A stretch of 64,000 nt of DNA, taken from contig CANQCY010000006.1 of NCBI GenBank assembly GCA_947591245.1, positions 18,268-82,267 of the forward strand. The letters run 5' to 3'. Both the position numbers and the translations under genes were made by a program. This DNA comes from an uncultured Lachnospiraceae bacterium. GTDB lineage: Bacteria > Bacillota > Clostridia > Lachnospirales > Lachnospiraceae. Numbering within the stretch: the stretch's first letter is position 1; every line of letters begins with the position of its first letter. The notes beneath the pieces were generated by a model. It saw only the letters and a list, made by a program, of their open reading frames with translations. It was not told the DNA's origin and did not search any database. This document shows, one piece after another, positions 17,311 to 26,854 of the stretch.

Positions 17311-18426
17311 TCACAACAATTTCCGCACCTTTTCCGCTTCCCCATCCTCGCACATTTTCCCGCTGTATCTCGCTTTTTCATATATGCCGACCGCCTCCCT
17401 CTCGCCTTCTGAAAGCCGTCCGCTCTGCTCCGCGCCATACGTTTCGGCTAGTTCAAACGGCGTCAGGCTGGCATCCACGTCGCCTCCCGCTTTCTTACGA
17501 ATATAATGATAAAAACATCTGCGGATTTTGCCATTGTTGTCAGATGGAAATTTTTCTCTCTCCTTATAAAGCGGACGAAGCGGAATATATTCATCCGTTC
17601 CTTCCTCAAATATATCCTCTTTTTGCGCAGAATCCGGGAGCTGCAGCGACTGCAGCGATAAAATGCGCCGGAAAATAAAAAATATAATAAGAAAGACCCC
17701 CAGAAGCGCCAAAAGAACTACAAGCGCCCAGACCGCTTTTTGCAAGATGAAAAGAAACATCTCCCATGCCGGATCCCTTTCCTCTTTTTCCATTTTCTCA
17801 CGCAGACGCTCCCGCACACGGTCCACCGCTTCCGGCGTATCTGTTTTTTTCTGTTCCGCTTTGGGGATTTCTCTTCTTTCCGGCGCCCTCTCTGTTTGTA
17901 CGGGCAAAAGCATGCTTAAAACAGCGCATATGACAGCCAGCGCGGCAGCAAAAACAACAGCCTTCTTTTTCAGCGCTGCCGCAGTATTCTTCTCAAATCT
18001 GCGGATCGTCTCTTCACTCACACAGGGATTCTCGTACATCGTCAAATATTTTTCATAGTAATACCCGGCATAGAGATACACGGCGAAAATAGAAAACAGG
18101 CCGCAGCCGATTAAAACCGTGCCGAGAATATCAATCCACACGATATAACCGCCATCTGCCGCCTGCACAGGAAACAACGCAGCGGCGACCAGCGCCACTG
18201 CGCCAAACATCCCATGGCGCCGTTCATCCCCTCTCATTTCCCTTTTCTTCCTCCCATAACTTATCCGAGAGCAGATGAACAGATACAAAACAGCGATCGC
18301 AATAATATAAAAAAGAAGCCCTGATACGCTCCCCCGCGTCAGTATAATATACAATAGCGGCACGAAAATCAATGCCAGATATTTATAAATAAATACGATA
18401 TTGTGATATATCTTTCTTTGTACCAT
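17311..18426 (-). CDS. Membrane protein with C-terminal DUF4129
   Basis: About 371 residues: two N-terminal membrane helices (residues 10-50), two more near 80-125, one near 150-175, a basic/acidic linker, a helix near 235-265, and a cytoplasmic C-terminal DUF4129 domain with R-C-F-Y-H-Y-I and the closing Y-E-K-A-R-Y-S-G motif. Third gene of a moxR-DUF58-DUF4129 set; in related loci a transglutaminase-like protein often accompanies these, but none is seen here. Start taken at 18426 because the preceding gene supplies AAAGGG and stops 2 bases upstream; an alternative in-frame start lies at 18453. Confidence 0.75.
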   Translation of the reverse strand: MVQRKIYHNIVFIYKYLALIFVPLLYIILTRGSVSGLLFYIIAIAVLYLFICSRISYGRKKREMRGDERRHGMFGAVALVAAALFPVQAADGGYIVWIDILGTVLIGCGLFSIFAVYLYAGYYYEKYLTMYENPCVSEETIRRFEKNTAAALKKKAVVFAAALAVICAVLSMLLPVQTERAPERREIPKAEQKKTDTPEAVDRVRERLREKMEKEERDPAWEMFLFILQKAVWALVVLLALLGVFLIIFFIFRRILSLQSLQLPDSAQKEDIFEEGTDEYIPLRPLYKEREKFPSDNNGKIRRCFYHYIRKKAGGDVDASLTPFELAETYGAEQSGRLSEGEREAVGIYEKARYSGKMCEDGEAEKVRKLL

Positions 18427-18428
18427 AC

Positions 18429-19568
18429 CTACCCTTTCCAGCGATATATGCATTGTTCCAGACCCGGCAAAAGATCCCCCGTATCATCCTCTCCGCCAAA
18501 CACCGTAGCTACCCATGTGACGGAAATTCCTTTGCGGCGGAACGATACAAGTTTCTCCTGTATTTCAGGTTTGCCCGATGATGAGATGAAAAATACGCGC
18601 TGGCTGTATGATACTGTTTCCAACGCTCTCTGCAAGAGTGCGGCTCCAGTTTTTCCCAGGGAGCGGTAATCCATCACCGCCAGTCTCCTTTTCACATCCG
18701 CCATATGCTCCCTGCCGGCGCCGGAGACGCCCGCGATTTCTCTGTCTTCCCCCGTCCCCATATCTCCGTTTGAAAGCAGTTCCGTCACCATGCCCCGTTT
18801 ATCAAGATAAAATATAAGCGAATACGCAATGCGGATATTTTCTTCCATCGCATCTTGATTTACAAAATTTCCCGGCGATTCCAGATTCAGTACGATCAGC
18901 GCCGGTTCCCCTGACGTATATGCGCTTGTGCGAATCTGCCAACGCCCCGTCTTCGCAGACGCCTTCCAATTGATGCGGTTCATCGAATCTCCGGGCATAT
19001 ATTCCCGGACTCCGGCATATTCAAAGGGATTCTCAAAAAGCGGCACATGTGAAGCCATTTCACCATAACCTTTTTCAAAAATGGGCAGAATCTTTTCGAC
19101 GCCGACGAATCGCGGGTAAACAATGAGCCGCTCATGCAGCTCCTTCTTTTCCACAAACCGATGATGCAGAAAATAATCATGTCCCAGCAGCTCCGCCGTA
19201 TCAATCGTATACTGTCCCCGCCTCGCACAGCGGAACGCCAGTTTTCTCCGCACCTTCTCATATCCCCGTACGCTGATGACGTCATTGCGGTAATAATAAT
19301 CTGAAACGGCGCCGCCCTGCAAATCCTCAAACACGAGATGGCGCGACGTGCGGAATTTCACGCAGACTGCCGGAAGAATCCGCTTTTTATTGTTTGTTAT
19401 CACTTCATACAGATACAGCGTGTCGCCCTCGCCTGCCTGTTCCTCTGAAAATGCCACATCAAGCTCAAAATCCTTTGCCCAGTCGCGCTCATAGAAAACA
19501 GACATAAGCTTAATCACAACCAATGCGGAGATCAGGGCGGCTTCCACTATTATCACAATTCCCATCAT
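18429..19568 (-). CDS. DUF58 (VWA-like) protein
   Basis: Protein of 379 residues with one or two N-terminal membrane helices and the DUF58 core: residues about 185-215 carry the hallmark Y-M-P-G-D-S-M-N-R-I-N-W-K-A-S-A-K-T-G, followed by a von Willebrand-like fold (L-I-V-L-N-L-E-S). DUF58 proteins are encoded with MoxR ATPases and probably help assemble or fold cell-envelope complexes. The ATG overlaps the moxR stop codon (ATGA), showing translational coupling. Confidence 0.88.
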   Translation of the reverse strand: MMGIVIIVEAALISALVVIKLMSVFYERDWAKDFELDVAFSEEQAGEGDTLYLYEVITNNKKRILPAVCVKFRTSRHLVFEDLQGGAVSDYYYRNDVISVRGYEKVRRKLAFRCARRGQYTIDTAELLGHDYFLHHRFVEKKELHERLIVYPRFVGVEKILPIFEKGYGEMASHVPLFENPFEYAGVREYMPGDSMNRINWKASAKTGRWQIRTSAYTSGEPALIVLNLESPGNFVNQDAMEENIRIAYSLIFYLDKRGMVTELLSNGDMGTGEDREIAGVSGAGREHMADVKRRLAVMDYRSLGKTGAALLQRALETVSYSQRVFFISSSGKPEIQEKLVSFRRKGISVTWVATVFGGEDDTGDLLPGLEQCIYRWKG

Positions 19569-20524
19569 TTTTTAAACGCTTCCTCCGTCGGCGCTTCTAC
19601 TGCCATAAGCGTTTCCTGCATATAATCTGCCGCCGTTTTACGTGACATATAAGGATCCGCCAGTATCATACGGTGCGGAAGCACGACCGGCGCCAATTTC
19701 TTCACATGCTCCGGCGTAACAAATTCCATTCCCAGGACAGCGGCATATGCCCTCGCCATTCTCACAAGTGCGATTGCGCCCCTTGGACTGACGCCGATTG
19801 CAATATTTTTATTGTCGCGGGTCTTTTTTACGATCCTCAGCACATACTGCAAAATCTCTTTCTGGACATGAACCGCATCGCACGCAGCACGCATTTTCAA
19901 AAAATCTTTCCTCGTACAAACCGGCTCCAGATCCTCCAGCATATCTCCCTCCTGTACGAACCGTTCCAGCAGCGACAGCTCTTCCGACTCCTCCGGATAA
20001 CCCATTGGCATTTTTACCATAAAGCGATCCAGTTGCGCTTCCGGAAGCGGAAATGTTCCGCTCGCCTCGATCGGATTCTGGGTGGCAATCACAAAAAACG
20101 GTTCGCCGACCGGCATCGTCACGCCATCCACCGTAGCCTGCTGTTCCTCCATGCATTCAAGCAAGCTGGACTGCGTTCGCGGCGTAGCGCGGTTGATCTC
20201 ATCCGCCAGCACGATATTGCTAAAAATTCCACCCGGACGAAATTCAAATTCCGTCGTTTTCTGATTAAAATAATGGACGCCCGTAACATCCGAGGGAAGC
20301 AGGTCCGGCGTGAACTGAATTCGCTTAAATGTCATGCCGAACGAGGCGGCAAGGCTTTTTGCAAGCGCCGTCTTGCCGGTTCCCGGCACATCCTCTAGCA
20401 ATAGATGGCCGCCCGCAAGAAAGGCCGCTAACACATGGGTGATCACATCCCGCTTCCCCACAATTACTTTTTCCATATTGTCGCAAATACGCTGCGACAA
20501 CTGCCTGACTTCACTAATTTCCAT
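19565..20524 (-). CDS. moxR: MoxR family AAA+ ATPase
   Basis: Chaperone-like AAA+ ATPase of 319 residues. Walker A is D-V-P-G-T-G-K-T-A, Walker B L-A-D-E-I-N-R-A-T-P-R-T-Q, followed by sensor 1 A-T-Q-N-P-I and G-T-F-P-L-P-E-A-Q-L-D-R-F, the MoxR hallmark. I start at the ATG at 20524 (GGGAG 7 bases upstream) rather than the longer frame from 20602, which would run back into the esterase gene. It sits 13 bases after the esterase stop and overlaps DUF58. Confidence 0.93.
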   Translation of the reverse strand: MEISEVRQLSQRICDNMEKVIVGKRDVITHVLAAFLAGGHLLLEDVPGTGKTALAKSLAASFGMTFKRIQFTPDLLPSDVTGVHYFNQKTTEFEFRPGGIFSNIVLADEINRATPRTQSSLLECMEEQQATVDGVTMPVGEPFFVIATQNPIEASGTFPLPEAQLDRFMVKMPMGYPEESEELSLLERFVQEGDMLEDLEPVCTRKDFLKMRAACDAVHVQKEILQYVLRIVKKTRDNKNIAIGVSPRGAIALVRMARAYAAVLGMEFVTPEHVKKLAPVVLPHRMILADPYMSRKTAADYMQETLMAVEAPTEEAFKK

Positions 20525-20537
20525 ATGTTTCTCCCAC

Positions 20538-21917
20538 TTAGATTTGAGTGAAAATACGTTTTGCAAAATGATACAGCCCGTCTCTCCACGTATCCCATCC
20601 ATGGTCTCCGCCTTGTCTCATGAAGAACATAATTTTTGTCCCATTCTCAATCAGCTTCTGCGCATATTCAACGGGCACGTCATGGACAACGCTGTCAACA
20701 TTCGCCGTGCAGATCATAACAAAGTTTTTTCCGTTGTACAGATCCGGCAGCTTAAATTCTTCCGGCTTGAAAAGTCCTTCAGGCTCCGTATCATAAGGCA
20801 ATACGCCGACCGCCGGGCTGAACGCGCCGACATATCCGAACATCTCCGGCTCGCTGATGCCGATGTAGAGCGCCGTCCGCCCGCCCATGGAAAGTCCGGC
20901 GATCGCTGTGGATTCCCTTCCCTCGGCAATTGAAAAATTCGCCTTTATATATGGCATGAGATCGTTCAGCAAATCATTTTTAAAATTATTGAATGCCTGG
21001 AAATGCGGAACACTGAGGGAATCAGAAGGTCCTCCCGCATCATTTTCGCGCGCGCGCGCATTCGGCATCACGACGATCATTTCCCGCGCCTCGCCATTGT
21101 CAATAAGATTTCCGATGATCTGTGCGGGATTTCCGTTATTTTTCCATTCATTATGGTCGCCGTCCAGCCCGTGAAGCAGATACATGACAGGATACCGTAC
21201 ATCCTCATTGTAATCCGGCGGAAGAAGTACGTTCGCCTTTCTGTCCGTGCCCGTTGTCGTCGATGGGTAAGTAATCTCTCTCATTTCCCCATATGTGACG
21301 CCGTCAAGTGTCGCATAATAACGCGCTGGCGTATCCGGCTCTTTCGTGCTCTCCGGATCAATCTCTTCATCCGGCCAGAGATTCAGAATATCTTCCGGCG
21401 TTTCCGTCTGGGACGGCATTTCTGTCTGAATTGGCGTTTCCGTCTGGGTGGGCATTGTCGCCTGGGGCTGCAATGTCGTCTGAGGAGGCAGCGCCGTCTG
21501 AGACGGCATTTGCGTTCCCGCATTCGCAGCCTTTCCCGCCTGCTCCGGGTTTTTATTGGTTTTAGCCACCTTGACCGTCACGTTTCCAAGAGTCTTTGAC
21601 TTTTTCTTCTTTTTCAATTTATACTCGTCCTTTACAACAATTTTCGTTTTTCCCGCCTTCACTCCGGTGACGACGCCTTTCGCTGACACTTTCGCAATCT
21701 TTTTGTTCTTACTTGCGAACGTATACGTATGTTTTTTCTGTTTGCCCAGAATCTGAATCTTCTTTGTACTGCCGGCCGCCACAGAAATCACCTTCGCTTT
21801 AAGCCGCGCTTTCTTCGCCGCGTTCCCCGTGCCCGGCATGCCGGATAATGCTGTCACCGCAGCCAGTGCGCCCACCATCGCAAGCGCGCATGTTTTTTTC
21901 ATTTTTTGCGTAATCAT
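20538..21917 (-). CDS. Secreted Ig-like domain / CE1-type esterase
   Basis: Protein of 459 residues: signal peptide (1-33), lysine-rich bacterial Ig-like (Big2-type) domain (about 38-118), Pro/Gln/Thr linker with repeated P-x-Q-T units (130-195), and an alpha/beta-hydrolase esterase domain (200-459). The nucleophile elbow is G-L-S-M-G-G with Ser343; His439 in G-G-D-H-G-W and an Asp near 408 would complete the triad. This domain belongs to the esterase-D/CE1 group (acetyl-xylan, feruloyl and related esterases). Such proteins deacylate plant polysaccharide or xenobiotic esters outside the cell; the substrate is not readable. AGGAGG precedes the ATG. A related but frameshifted gene lies at 60113-61427. 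Confidence 0.88.
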   Translation of the reverse strand: MITQKMKKTCALAMVGALAAVTALSGMPGTGNAAKKARLKAKVISVAAGSTKKIQILGKQKKHTYTFASKNKKIAKVSAKGVVTGVKAGKTKIVVKDEYKLKKKKKSKTLGNVTVKVAKTNKNPEQAGKAANAGTQMPSQTALPPQTTLQPQATMPTQTETPIQTEMPSQTETPEDILNLWPDEEIDPESTKEPDTPARYYATLDGVTYGEMREITYPSTTTGTDRKANVLLPPDYNEDVRYPVMYLLHGLDGDHNEWKNNGNPAQIIGNLIDNGEAREMIVVMPNARARENDAGGPSDSLSVPHFQAFNNFKNDLLNDLMPYIKANFSIAEGRESTAIAGLSMGGRTALYIGISEPEMFGYVGAFSPAVGVLPYDTEPEGLFKPEEFKLPDLYNGKNFVMICTANVDSVVHDVPVEYAQKLIENGTKIMFFMRQGGDHGWDTWRDGLYHFAKRIFTQI

Positions 21918-21937
21918 CTATATTCCTCCTATTCTTC

Positions 21938-22540
21938 TCATGCTTCAAATGCTCGGATCCGGTAAGTAACCCCTAGTTTTTTGCAAATTTCCCTGCACCT
22001 CTCCTCTTCCTCTTCGGTTATCGTCGTCGCCACGGTAGTCAGAGTAACGCTTGGCACGTATTTTTTGACGTCGCCCGCAAACTTAATCATCGCGTCAAAC
22101 GACTGAATCCCGAATTTGCTTCTCGTCAATTCCAGATACTTTTCAGGATCCGGCGTATTGAGGCTGATTGAAACGGCATCTATTTTCCCCTCAAACAAGG
22201 GCGTCACGTCTTTGCCACAAATCAAATTGGCGAGACCGTTCGTATTGATCCGGATTTTCTTTCCATATTTTTGTTTGGCAAATGCCGCTACCTCAAGCAG
22301 ATCCTCCAGGCGTTCCGTTGGTTCGCCATAACCGCAAAATACAATATCCTTATAGCTCTCCGGCGGAAATTTGTCAAATTCATCCTTGATCTCCTGCACG
22401 GAAGGCTCACGCTCCAGCCACAGATTTCCGGAGCCATTTAGCTCATCTCCGTTGTTTCGCAGACAAAATGTACACGCACAAGGACAGCGGTTTGTCATAT
22501 TTACATACAAATTTCCATAGATAGAATATAAGATTGTCAT
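21938..22540 (-). CDS. Small radical SAM protein (TatD-associated type)
   Basis: About 200 residues, shorter than most radical SAM enzymes. The 4Fe-4S motif is C-P-C-A-C-T-F-C-L-R (CxxxCxxC) near residue 20, with F-C-G-Y-G-E-P-T-E (SAM-binding GGE-like) near 70 and I-N-T-N-G-L-A after it. This resembles the short radical SAM family often found beside TatD nucleases; no tatD is next door. I use the ATG at 22540 with AGGAG 8 bases upstream. It is 16 bases downstream of ribH. Substrate unknown. Confidence 0.8.
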   Translation of the reverse strand: MTILYSIYGNLYVNMTNRCPCACTFCLRNNGDELNGSGNLWLEREPSVQEIKDEFDKFPPESYKDIVFCGYGEPTERLEDLLEVAAFAKQKYGKKIRINTNGLANLICGKDVTPLFEGKIDAVSISLNTPDPEKYLELTRSKFGIQSFDAMIKFAGDVKKYVPSVTLTTVATTITEEEEERCREICKKLGVTYRIRAFEA

Positions 22541-22556
22541 CAAATCCACTCCTGCC

Positions 22557-23021
22557 TTACATTTTCTTCATCAAATTTACCATTTCGATCGCCGTCGCAG
22601 CAGCGTCGTATCCTTTGTTTCCCGCCTTAGCGCCGGCACGCTCAATCGCCTGCTCGATATTGTCGGTCGTAAGTATGCCGAAAATCGTGGGAACGCCTGT
22701 TTTTAAGCCAACGGACGCCACCCCCTTGCTTACTTCCGCGCATACATAGTCATAATGCGAGGTAGAGCCCTTGATCACCGCGCCAAGGCAAATGACCGCA
22801 TCATATTTCCCCGATTCCGCCATTTTCTGCGCCGTAATCGGAATTTCAAAGGCGCCCGGCACCCATGCCAGCTCCACGTCGTTTTCCGTATCCACTTCGT
22901 GCCTTTTCAGAGCGTCCTCCGCTCCGCCCACCAGCTTTGATACGATAAATTCGTTAAATCTGGCCGCCACAATACCGATTTTCATTCCGTTTCCAACTAC
23001 ATTTCCTTCTAATACCCTCAT
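22557..23021 (-). CDS. ribH: 6,7-dimethyl-8-ribityllumazine synthase
   Basis: Condenses 5-amino-6-ribitylaminouracil with dihydroxybutanone phosphate, the penultimate riboflavin step, as an icosahedral shell. The 154-residue protein has A-A-R-F-N-E-F-I (substrate Phe), [22 protein letters not shown] with the catalytic His, and [11 protein letters not shown]. Last rib gene in the operon, 15 bases after ribBA. TGGAGG precedes the ATG. Confidence 0.98.
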   Translation of the reverse strand: MRVLEGNVVGNGMKIGIVAARFNEFIVSKLVGGAEDALKRHEVDTENDVELAWVPGAFEIPITAQKMAESGKYDAVICLGAVIKGSTSHYDYVCAEVSKGVASVGLKTGVPTIFGILTTDNIEQAIERAGAKAGNKGYDAAATAIEMVNLMKKM

Positions 23022-23036
23022 GACTGTCCTCCATTT

Positions 23037-24248
23037 CTATTTTTTATAATTTGTCATATGCTGCATTTTTTCCTGTTTCGTGAGAAGATATTTAAAGTCT
23101 TCCCGCCTCGGCTCTATCTGAATCGGAACCCTCTCTTCAATGCTGATTCCGTAACCGCTTAATCCGGCGATCTTCTTCGGATTGTTTGTGAGAAGCCTCA
23201 GTTTCTTCACTCCCAGATCATACAGAATCTGCGCTCCGATGCCATATTCTCGCAGATCCGGGGCAAATCCGAGCTTTATATTCGCCTCCACCGTATCATA
23301 TCCCTGCTCCTGAAGCTCGTATGCTTTCAATTTATTGATCAATCCGATTCCTCTGCCCTCTTGCCTCATATAAAGCAAAATTCCGCGCCCTTCCTTGGCG
23401 ATCTGTTTCATTGCGCTGTCAAGCTGCTCCCCGCAGTCACACCGTCTGGAGCCGAACACGTCGCCGGTCAGGCACTCGGAATGCACGCGGCAGAGAACCG
23501 GCTTGCCATCCGATACATCCCCCATCGTCAGCGCTACATGATGCTCCCCGTTTAGCTTATTTACATAGCCGTGTATATCAAATTCGCCGTATTTGGTCGG
23601 GAGTTTCGCCGCCGTTTCTTTCTGTACAAGACTCTCTTTCTCCAGCCTTTTCCGAATGATTTCCTCCACAGTAATCACCGTATACCCGTGCTCCTTCGCG
23701 AAAGCGAGAAGCTCCGTCGTCCGCATCATCGTTCCGTCTTCGCGCATTATCTCACAACACAGCCCGCATTCTTTAAGGCCTGCCAGTTTCATGAGATCCA
23801 CCGTCGCCTCCGTGTGTCCGGCACGTTTCAGAACGCCGCCCATCCTTGCCTCCAATGGAAACATGTGCCCCGGCCTTCGGAAATCTTCAGGCCTCACTCC
23901 CTCCTCTACTGTTTTCATCGCTGTCAGGGAACGCTCAAACGCAGAGATGCCCGTCGTCGTATCCACATGGTCGATGGACACGGTAAATGCCGTCGCGTGG
24001 TTGTCCGTATTGGCTTCCACCATCTGGGAAAGCCCCAGCTTTGAGCACAGCTCCCCGCTCATCGGCATACAGATCAGCCCTTTTGCGAGACTCGCCATCG
24101 CATTTACATTTTCCGGCGTGGCATGCTCTGCAGCACAGATTAAATCTCCCTCATTTTCCCGCTCCGGATCATCTATGACAAGAATTAATTTGCCATCCCT
24201 TAAATCCTGCAATGCCCGTTCCAATTTGCCAAACTGTTCTGCAGCCAT
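23037..24248 (-). CDS. ribBA: Bifunctional DHBP synthase / GTP cyclohydrolase II
   Basis: Supplies both riboflavin precursors. Protein of 403 residues. N-terminal RibB (1-200): [11 protein letters not shown], and R-P-G-H-M-F-P-L with H-T-E-A. C-terminal RibA (205-400): zinc site [15 protein letters not shown], then [10 protein letters not shown] and the [10 protein letters not shown] block. The start is at 24248 behind GGAAGG. Immediately upstream sits an orphan copy of the ribE 3' end, showing that ribE once abutted this gene. Confidence 0.97.
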   Translation of the reverse strand: MAAEQFGKLERALQDLRDGKLILVIDDPERENEGDLICAAEHATPENVNAMASLAKGLICMPMSGELCSKLGLSQMVEANTDNHATAFTVSIDHVDTTTGISAFERSLTAMKTVEEGVRPEDFRRPGHMFPLEARMGGVLKRAGHTEATVDLMKLAGLKECGLCCEIMREDGTMMRTTELLAFAKEHGYTVITVEEIIRKRLEKESLVQKETAAKLPTKYGEFDIHGYVNKLNGEHHVALTMGDVSDGKPVLCRVHSECLTGDVFGSRRCDCGEQLDSAMKQIAKEGRGILLYMRQEGRGIGLINKLKAYELQEQGYDTVEANIKLGFAPDLREYGIGAQILYDLGVKKLRLLTNNPKKIAGLSGYGISIEERVPIQIEPRREDFKYLLTKQEKMQHMTNYKK

Positions 24249-24270
24249 TTTTTAACCTTCCTTTCCATAA

Positions 24271-24313
24271 TTATACAAATCCATTTTCATATAAAAACTG
24301 TTTCGATATTTTC
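24271..24313 (-). repeat. 43-bp direct repeat, orphan copy of ribE 3' end
   Basis: Identical at all 43 bases to 26131-26173, which encodes the last 13 codons and stop of ribE; flanking bases differ on both sides. Here the copy has no reading frame attached and lies 22 bases before the ribBA start. The pair brackets the glycosyltransferase-methyltransferase gene. Confidence 0.97.
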
Positions 24314-24334
24314 ACGGGTATCCATGAAAATATC
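24305..24334. other. Inverted repeat between inserted gene and ribBA
   Basis: Perfect 10-bp arms GATATTTTCA / TGAAAATATC with a 10-base loop. The left arm is part of the 43-bp repeat copy, the right arm is part of the inserted DNA. It could form an intercistronic RNA hairpin or mark the insertion boundary. No T-run follows on the minus strand. Confidence 0.6.
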
Positions 24335-24378
24335 AAAAGCCATTAATCAACACAAACTCAAAGAATGCGCAAATCACT

Positions 24379-26127
24379 TCATTCATTCACAATAGCTGTT
24401 ACAGCATACTGATATACTTCAAACTGTTCTTGATCCGCAATTCCCGGCAGCTGGTAAATGGCGTCTATCATCTTCTCTGCTTCCGGAACAATCTCTTCCC
24501 TGTTGCTCATCTTCAACATTCTGATAATCTTATAGCCGCAGCTGCTGAACATATCAAAAATTTCCTGTTTCGTAAAGAAATGGATATGCGTACGATCAAG
24601 CAGTCCCTGCTCCTGATACATAAACCGACCTCTCAAAAGCGGAACCACCACCGATATATTCATAAAGTTTGGTATACCGGCTACCAGTCTGCCTCCCGGC
24701 TTCAAATACTTTTTCATTTCCACAAGAACCTCTCCGGGATTCCTGAGATGCTCCAGTACATCGCCCATTATAACTGCATCAAAATAATGATGTTCGTATG
24801 GAATCCGCATCGTCTCAATATCACCAACGATGATATCTGCCATATCTGTTCCGAACCGGGCCACCTGCTGCATCAATTCAATCCCATACACCTCTGTTCC
24901 CGGAAAACGGTAACGGATATGCGCAAGATTAGCTCCCATGCCGCAGCCAATCTCCAATACGCGAAACGGCGGCTCCCATCTCTCGCTAAACAAATCAATC
25001 AGCTCATCTCTTATATTTGAATAATAAAATACCTGAAATCCCCACTTTTCATATAACCTCTCTTTTTCCAAACACTGATGCCTACAAACTGACAAATCCT
25101 GAATATGATACGAGTACACCAAACTGTTATGGCACAAAAGAAGTTCATAACCCTGTTGTATTAACTTCATCCCATAGTCGGTATCGGCATACATCCCACT
25201 GTTATATCTTGCATCAAACAATCCGGCATCATCCAACGCTCTTCTTTTAATCAGCATAGCAAAATCAGACAGCCATATTTTATTTTCATACGCATTTTCT
25301 TCCGAAACGAGGAGTTGTTCCGCCAGTTGCATGTATTGTTCCGAACATTCAAAATCCCTCCCCACGCCCTGATCATTGATACATAAATTTGTGAGCGGTC
25401 CTGCGGCGCCGACTGTGTCGCGTTCGTATAGCCCCATGCGAATCCAGAAAAGAGCGCCATATGGAAAAATCGTATCGCCATTCACAAGAAAAATATCATT
25501 TTCCGGAGCCGCCGCCTTAATGCCCCGATTTCTGGCAGCTGCCAGCCCCCTTTCTCGACGCCCCCTGACTAATTGAATGCCGTCCTTCTCTTTTAACCGG
25601 GACAGCATATCCTCTCCGGCGCCGCTGTCAACTACAATCAACTCGTATTCCTCTTCTGCGTTTGCCATCCGAAAGCTCTCAATACACTGTTCAAACACGG
25701 CTATGTCCTCAATGGCAGTCATAACAACAGATACCGGATTCACACACCATTCCGGGCGCTCAGCCATCTGCTTCATACTCTGCGAAATCACGTCCCTGTC
25801 GTCGTCATTGTCACAACACGACAATGCTCGTTCATAGCAAAGCCATGCCTGATTTACATTCCGGACAGAATAATAGTTCCCCAGCATAAAATACAGTTCA
25901 TAATTTTTCGGGTTCTGGCGCAGCCCATGCATAATACATGCATATACAAGCTCATCCTTTCCCTCCGCCTCATAAACTGTACCATTCAAAATCCAAAAGG
26001 AATCCGAACTTTCCCCGTCTTGGTATAGCCTGTCTGCCAGTTCTCTGGCTTCCGGCCATGCGCCATGTTCGATTAACCGTTTTAAATCCTCAAACATTTT
26101 CTGAACTTTCTCCCCTTCTTTTTGCAT
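24379..26127 (-). CDS. TPR / GT2 glycosyltransferase / methyltransferase fusion
   Basis: Protein of 582 residues with three parts: a TPR-like helical region (about 12-120), a family-2 glycosyltransferase (about 130-345, with V-S-V-V-M-T, L-I-V-V-D-S-G-A and a V-N-G-D-T metal-site equivalent), and a class I SAM methyltransferase (about 388-500, with V-L-E-I-G-C-G-M-G-A-N, then D-V-L-E-H-L and L-K-P-G-G-R). Such fusions build or decorate surface glycans; nothing links it to riboflavin. The ATG is 3 bases after the ribE stop; a second ATG at 26097 is also possible. It is bracketed by the 43-bp repeat and appears inserted between ribE and ribBA. Flagellin or cell-wall glycosylation is conceivable but unproven. 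Confidence 0.85.
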   Translation of the reverse strand: MQKEGEKVQKMFEDLKRLIEHGAWPEARELADRLYQDGESSDSFWILNGTVYEAEGKDELVYACIMHGLRQNPKNYELYFMLGNYYSVRNVNQAWLCYERALSCCDNDDDRDVISQSMKQMAERPEWCVNPVSVVMTAIEDIAVFEQCIESFRMANAEEEYELIVVDSGAGEDMLSRLKEKDGIQLVRGRRERGLAAARNRGIKAAAPENDIFLVNGDTIFPYGALFWIRMGLYERDTVGAAGPLTNLCINDQGVGRDFECSEQYMQLAEQLLVSEENAYENKIWLSDFAMLIKRRALDDAGLFDARYNSGMYADTDYGMKLIQQGYELLLCHNSLVYSYHIQDLSVCRHQCLEKERLYEKWGFQVFYYSNIRDELIDLFSERWEPPFRVLEIGCGMGANLAHIRYRFPGTEVYGIELMQQVARFGTDMADIIVGDIETMRIPYEHHYFDAVIMGDVLEHLRNPGEVLVEMKKYLKPGGRLVAGIPNFMNISVVVPLLRGRFMYQEQGLLDRTHIHFFTKQEIFDMFSSCGYKIIRMLKMSNREEIVPEAEKMIDAIYQLPGIADQEQFEVYQYAVTAIVNE

Positions 26128-26130
26128 CTC

Positions 26131-26173
26131 TTATACAAATCCATTTTCATATAAAAACTGTTTCGATATTTTC
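26131..26173 (-). repeat. 43-bp direct repeat, functional ribE 3' end
   Basis: Second member of the perfect 43-bp pair (other copy 24271-24313, offset 1860 bases). This copy provides the C-terminal codons and stop of the intact ribE. Confidence 0.97.
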
Positions 26174-26793
26174 GTCTCCTCTTTTTTACCAGCAGAACCG
26201 GTATCGCCCTGTCGAAAAAGCTTTTCCACATATTTTCCGACAATATCACACTCAAGATTTACAATATCTCCGACACGGCGGTCAGCCAGATTGGTAACCC
26301 CTTGTGTGTGGGGGATAACAGAAACGGAAAAATCCCGATCGGTCACCCGCGCTACCGTCAAGCTTATGCCATCCACCGCAATGGAACCCTTTTCCACAAT
26401 ATACCGCAAAATACTCTCATCAGCCGTAATCCGATACCACACCGCCGTCTCGTCTTTCGTGACTTCCTGAACCCTTCCGGTTCCGTCAATGTGCCCCGCC
26501 ACTATATGGCCTCCAAACCGTCCGTCTGCTGCCATCGCGCGTTCCAAATTGACGCGGCTGTTCTTTTTCAGCGCCCCAAGCGAACTGCGCTCCAGCGTTT
26601 CCGGCATCACATCCGCCGTATATCCGCTGCCGCTCATACCGGTCACAGTCAGGCAGACGCCGTTGACCGCTATGCTGTCGCCAATCTTCGTCCCCTCCAG
26701 CACCTTACTGCAGCCGATGCCAATCGCCGCCGAATGCGTACCTCTTTGAATCGTCTGTAAGGTTCCGATTTCTTCAATAATTCCTGTAAACAT
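26131..26793 (-). CDS. ribE: Riboflavin synthase alpha subunit
   Basis: Dismutates two lumazine molecules to riboflavin. The 220-residue protein starts M-F-T-G-I-I-E-E-I-G, the near-invariant family start, and shows the internal duplication with two barrel halves (G-D-S-I-A-V-N-G-V-C-L-T-V in the first, K-G-S-I-A-V-D-G-I-S-L-T-V in the second). The start is set at 26793 with GAGGCGG upstream. The final 13 codons are the sequence repeated upstream of ribBA. Confidence 0.97.
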   Translation of the reverse strand: MFTGIIEEIGTLQTIQRGTHSAAIGIGCSKVLEGTKIGDSIAVNGVCLTVTGMSGSGYTADVMPETLERSSLGALKKNSRVNLERAMAADGRFGGHIVAGHIDGTGRVQEVTKDETAVWYRITADESILRYIVEKGSIAVDGISLTVARVTDRDFSVSVIPHTQGVTNLADRRVGDIVNLECDIVGKYVEKLFRQGDTGSAGKKEETKISKQFLYENGFV

Positions 26794-26854
26794 ATCCGCC
26801 TCATCTCCCAAACCGGAATCAGTATAATTTTCACTCTTATTTCATGACTGTTCC

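Noticed and set aside
24271..26173. Target-site duplication of an insertion sequence
   Set aside because: 43 bp is far longer than usual duplications, no transposase or terminal inverted repeats bound the segment, and the single gene inside is a glycan enzyme.
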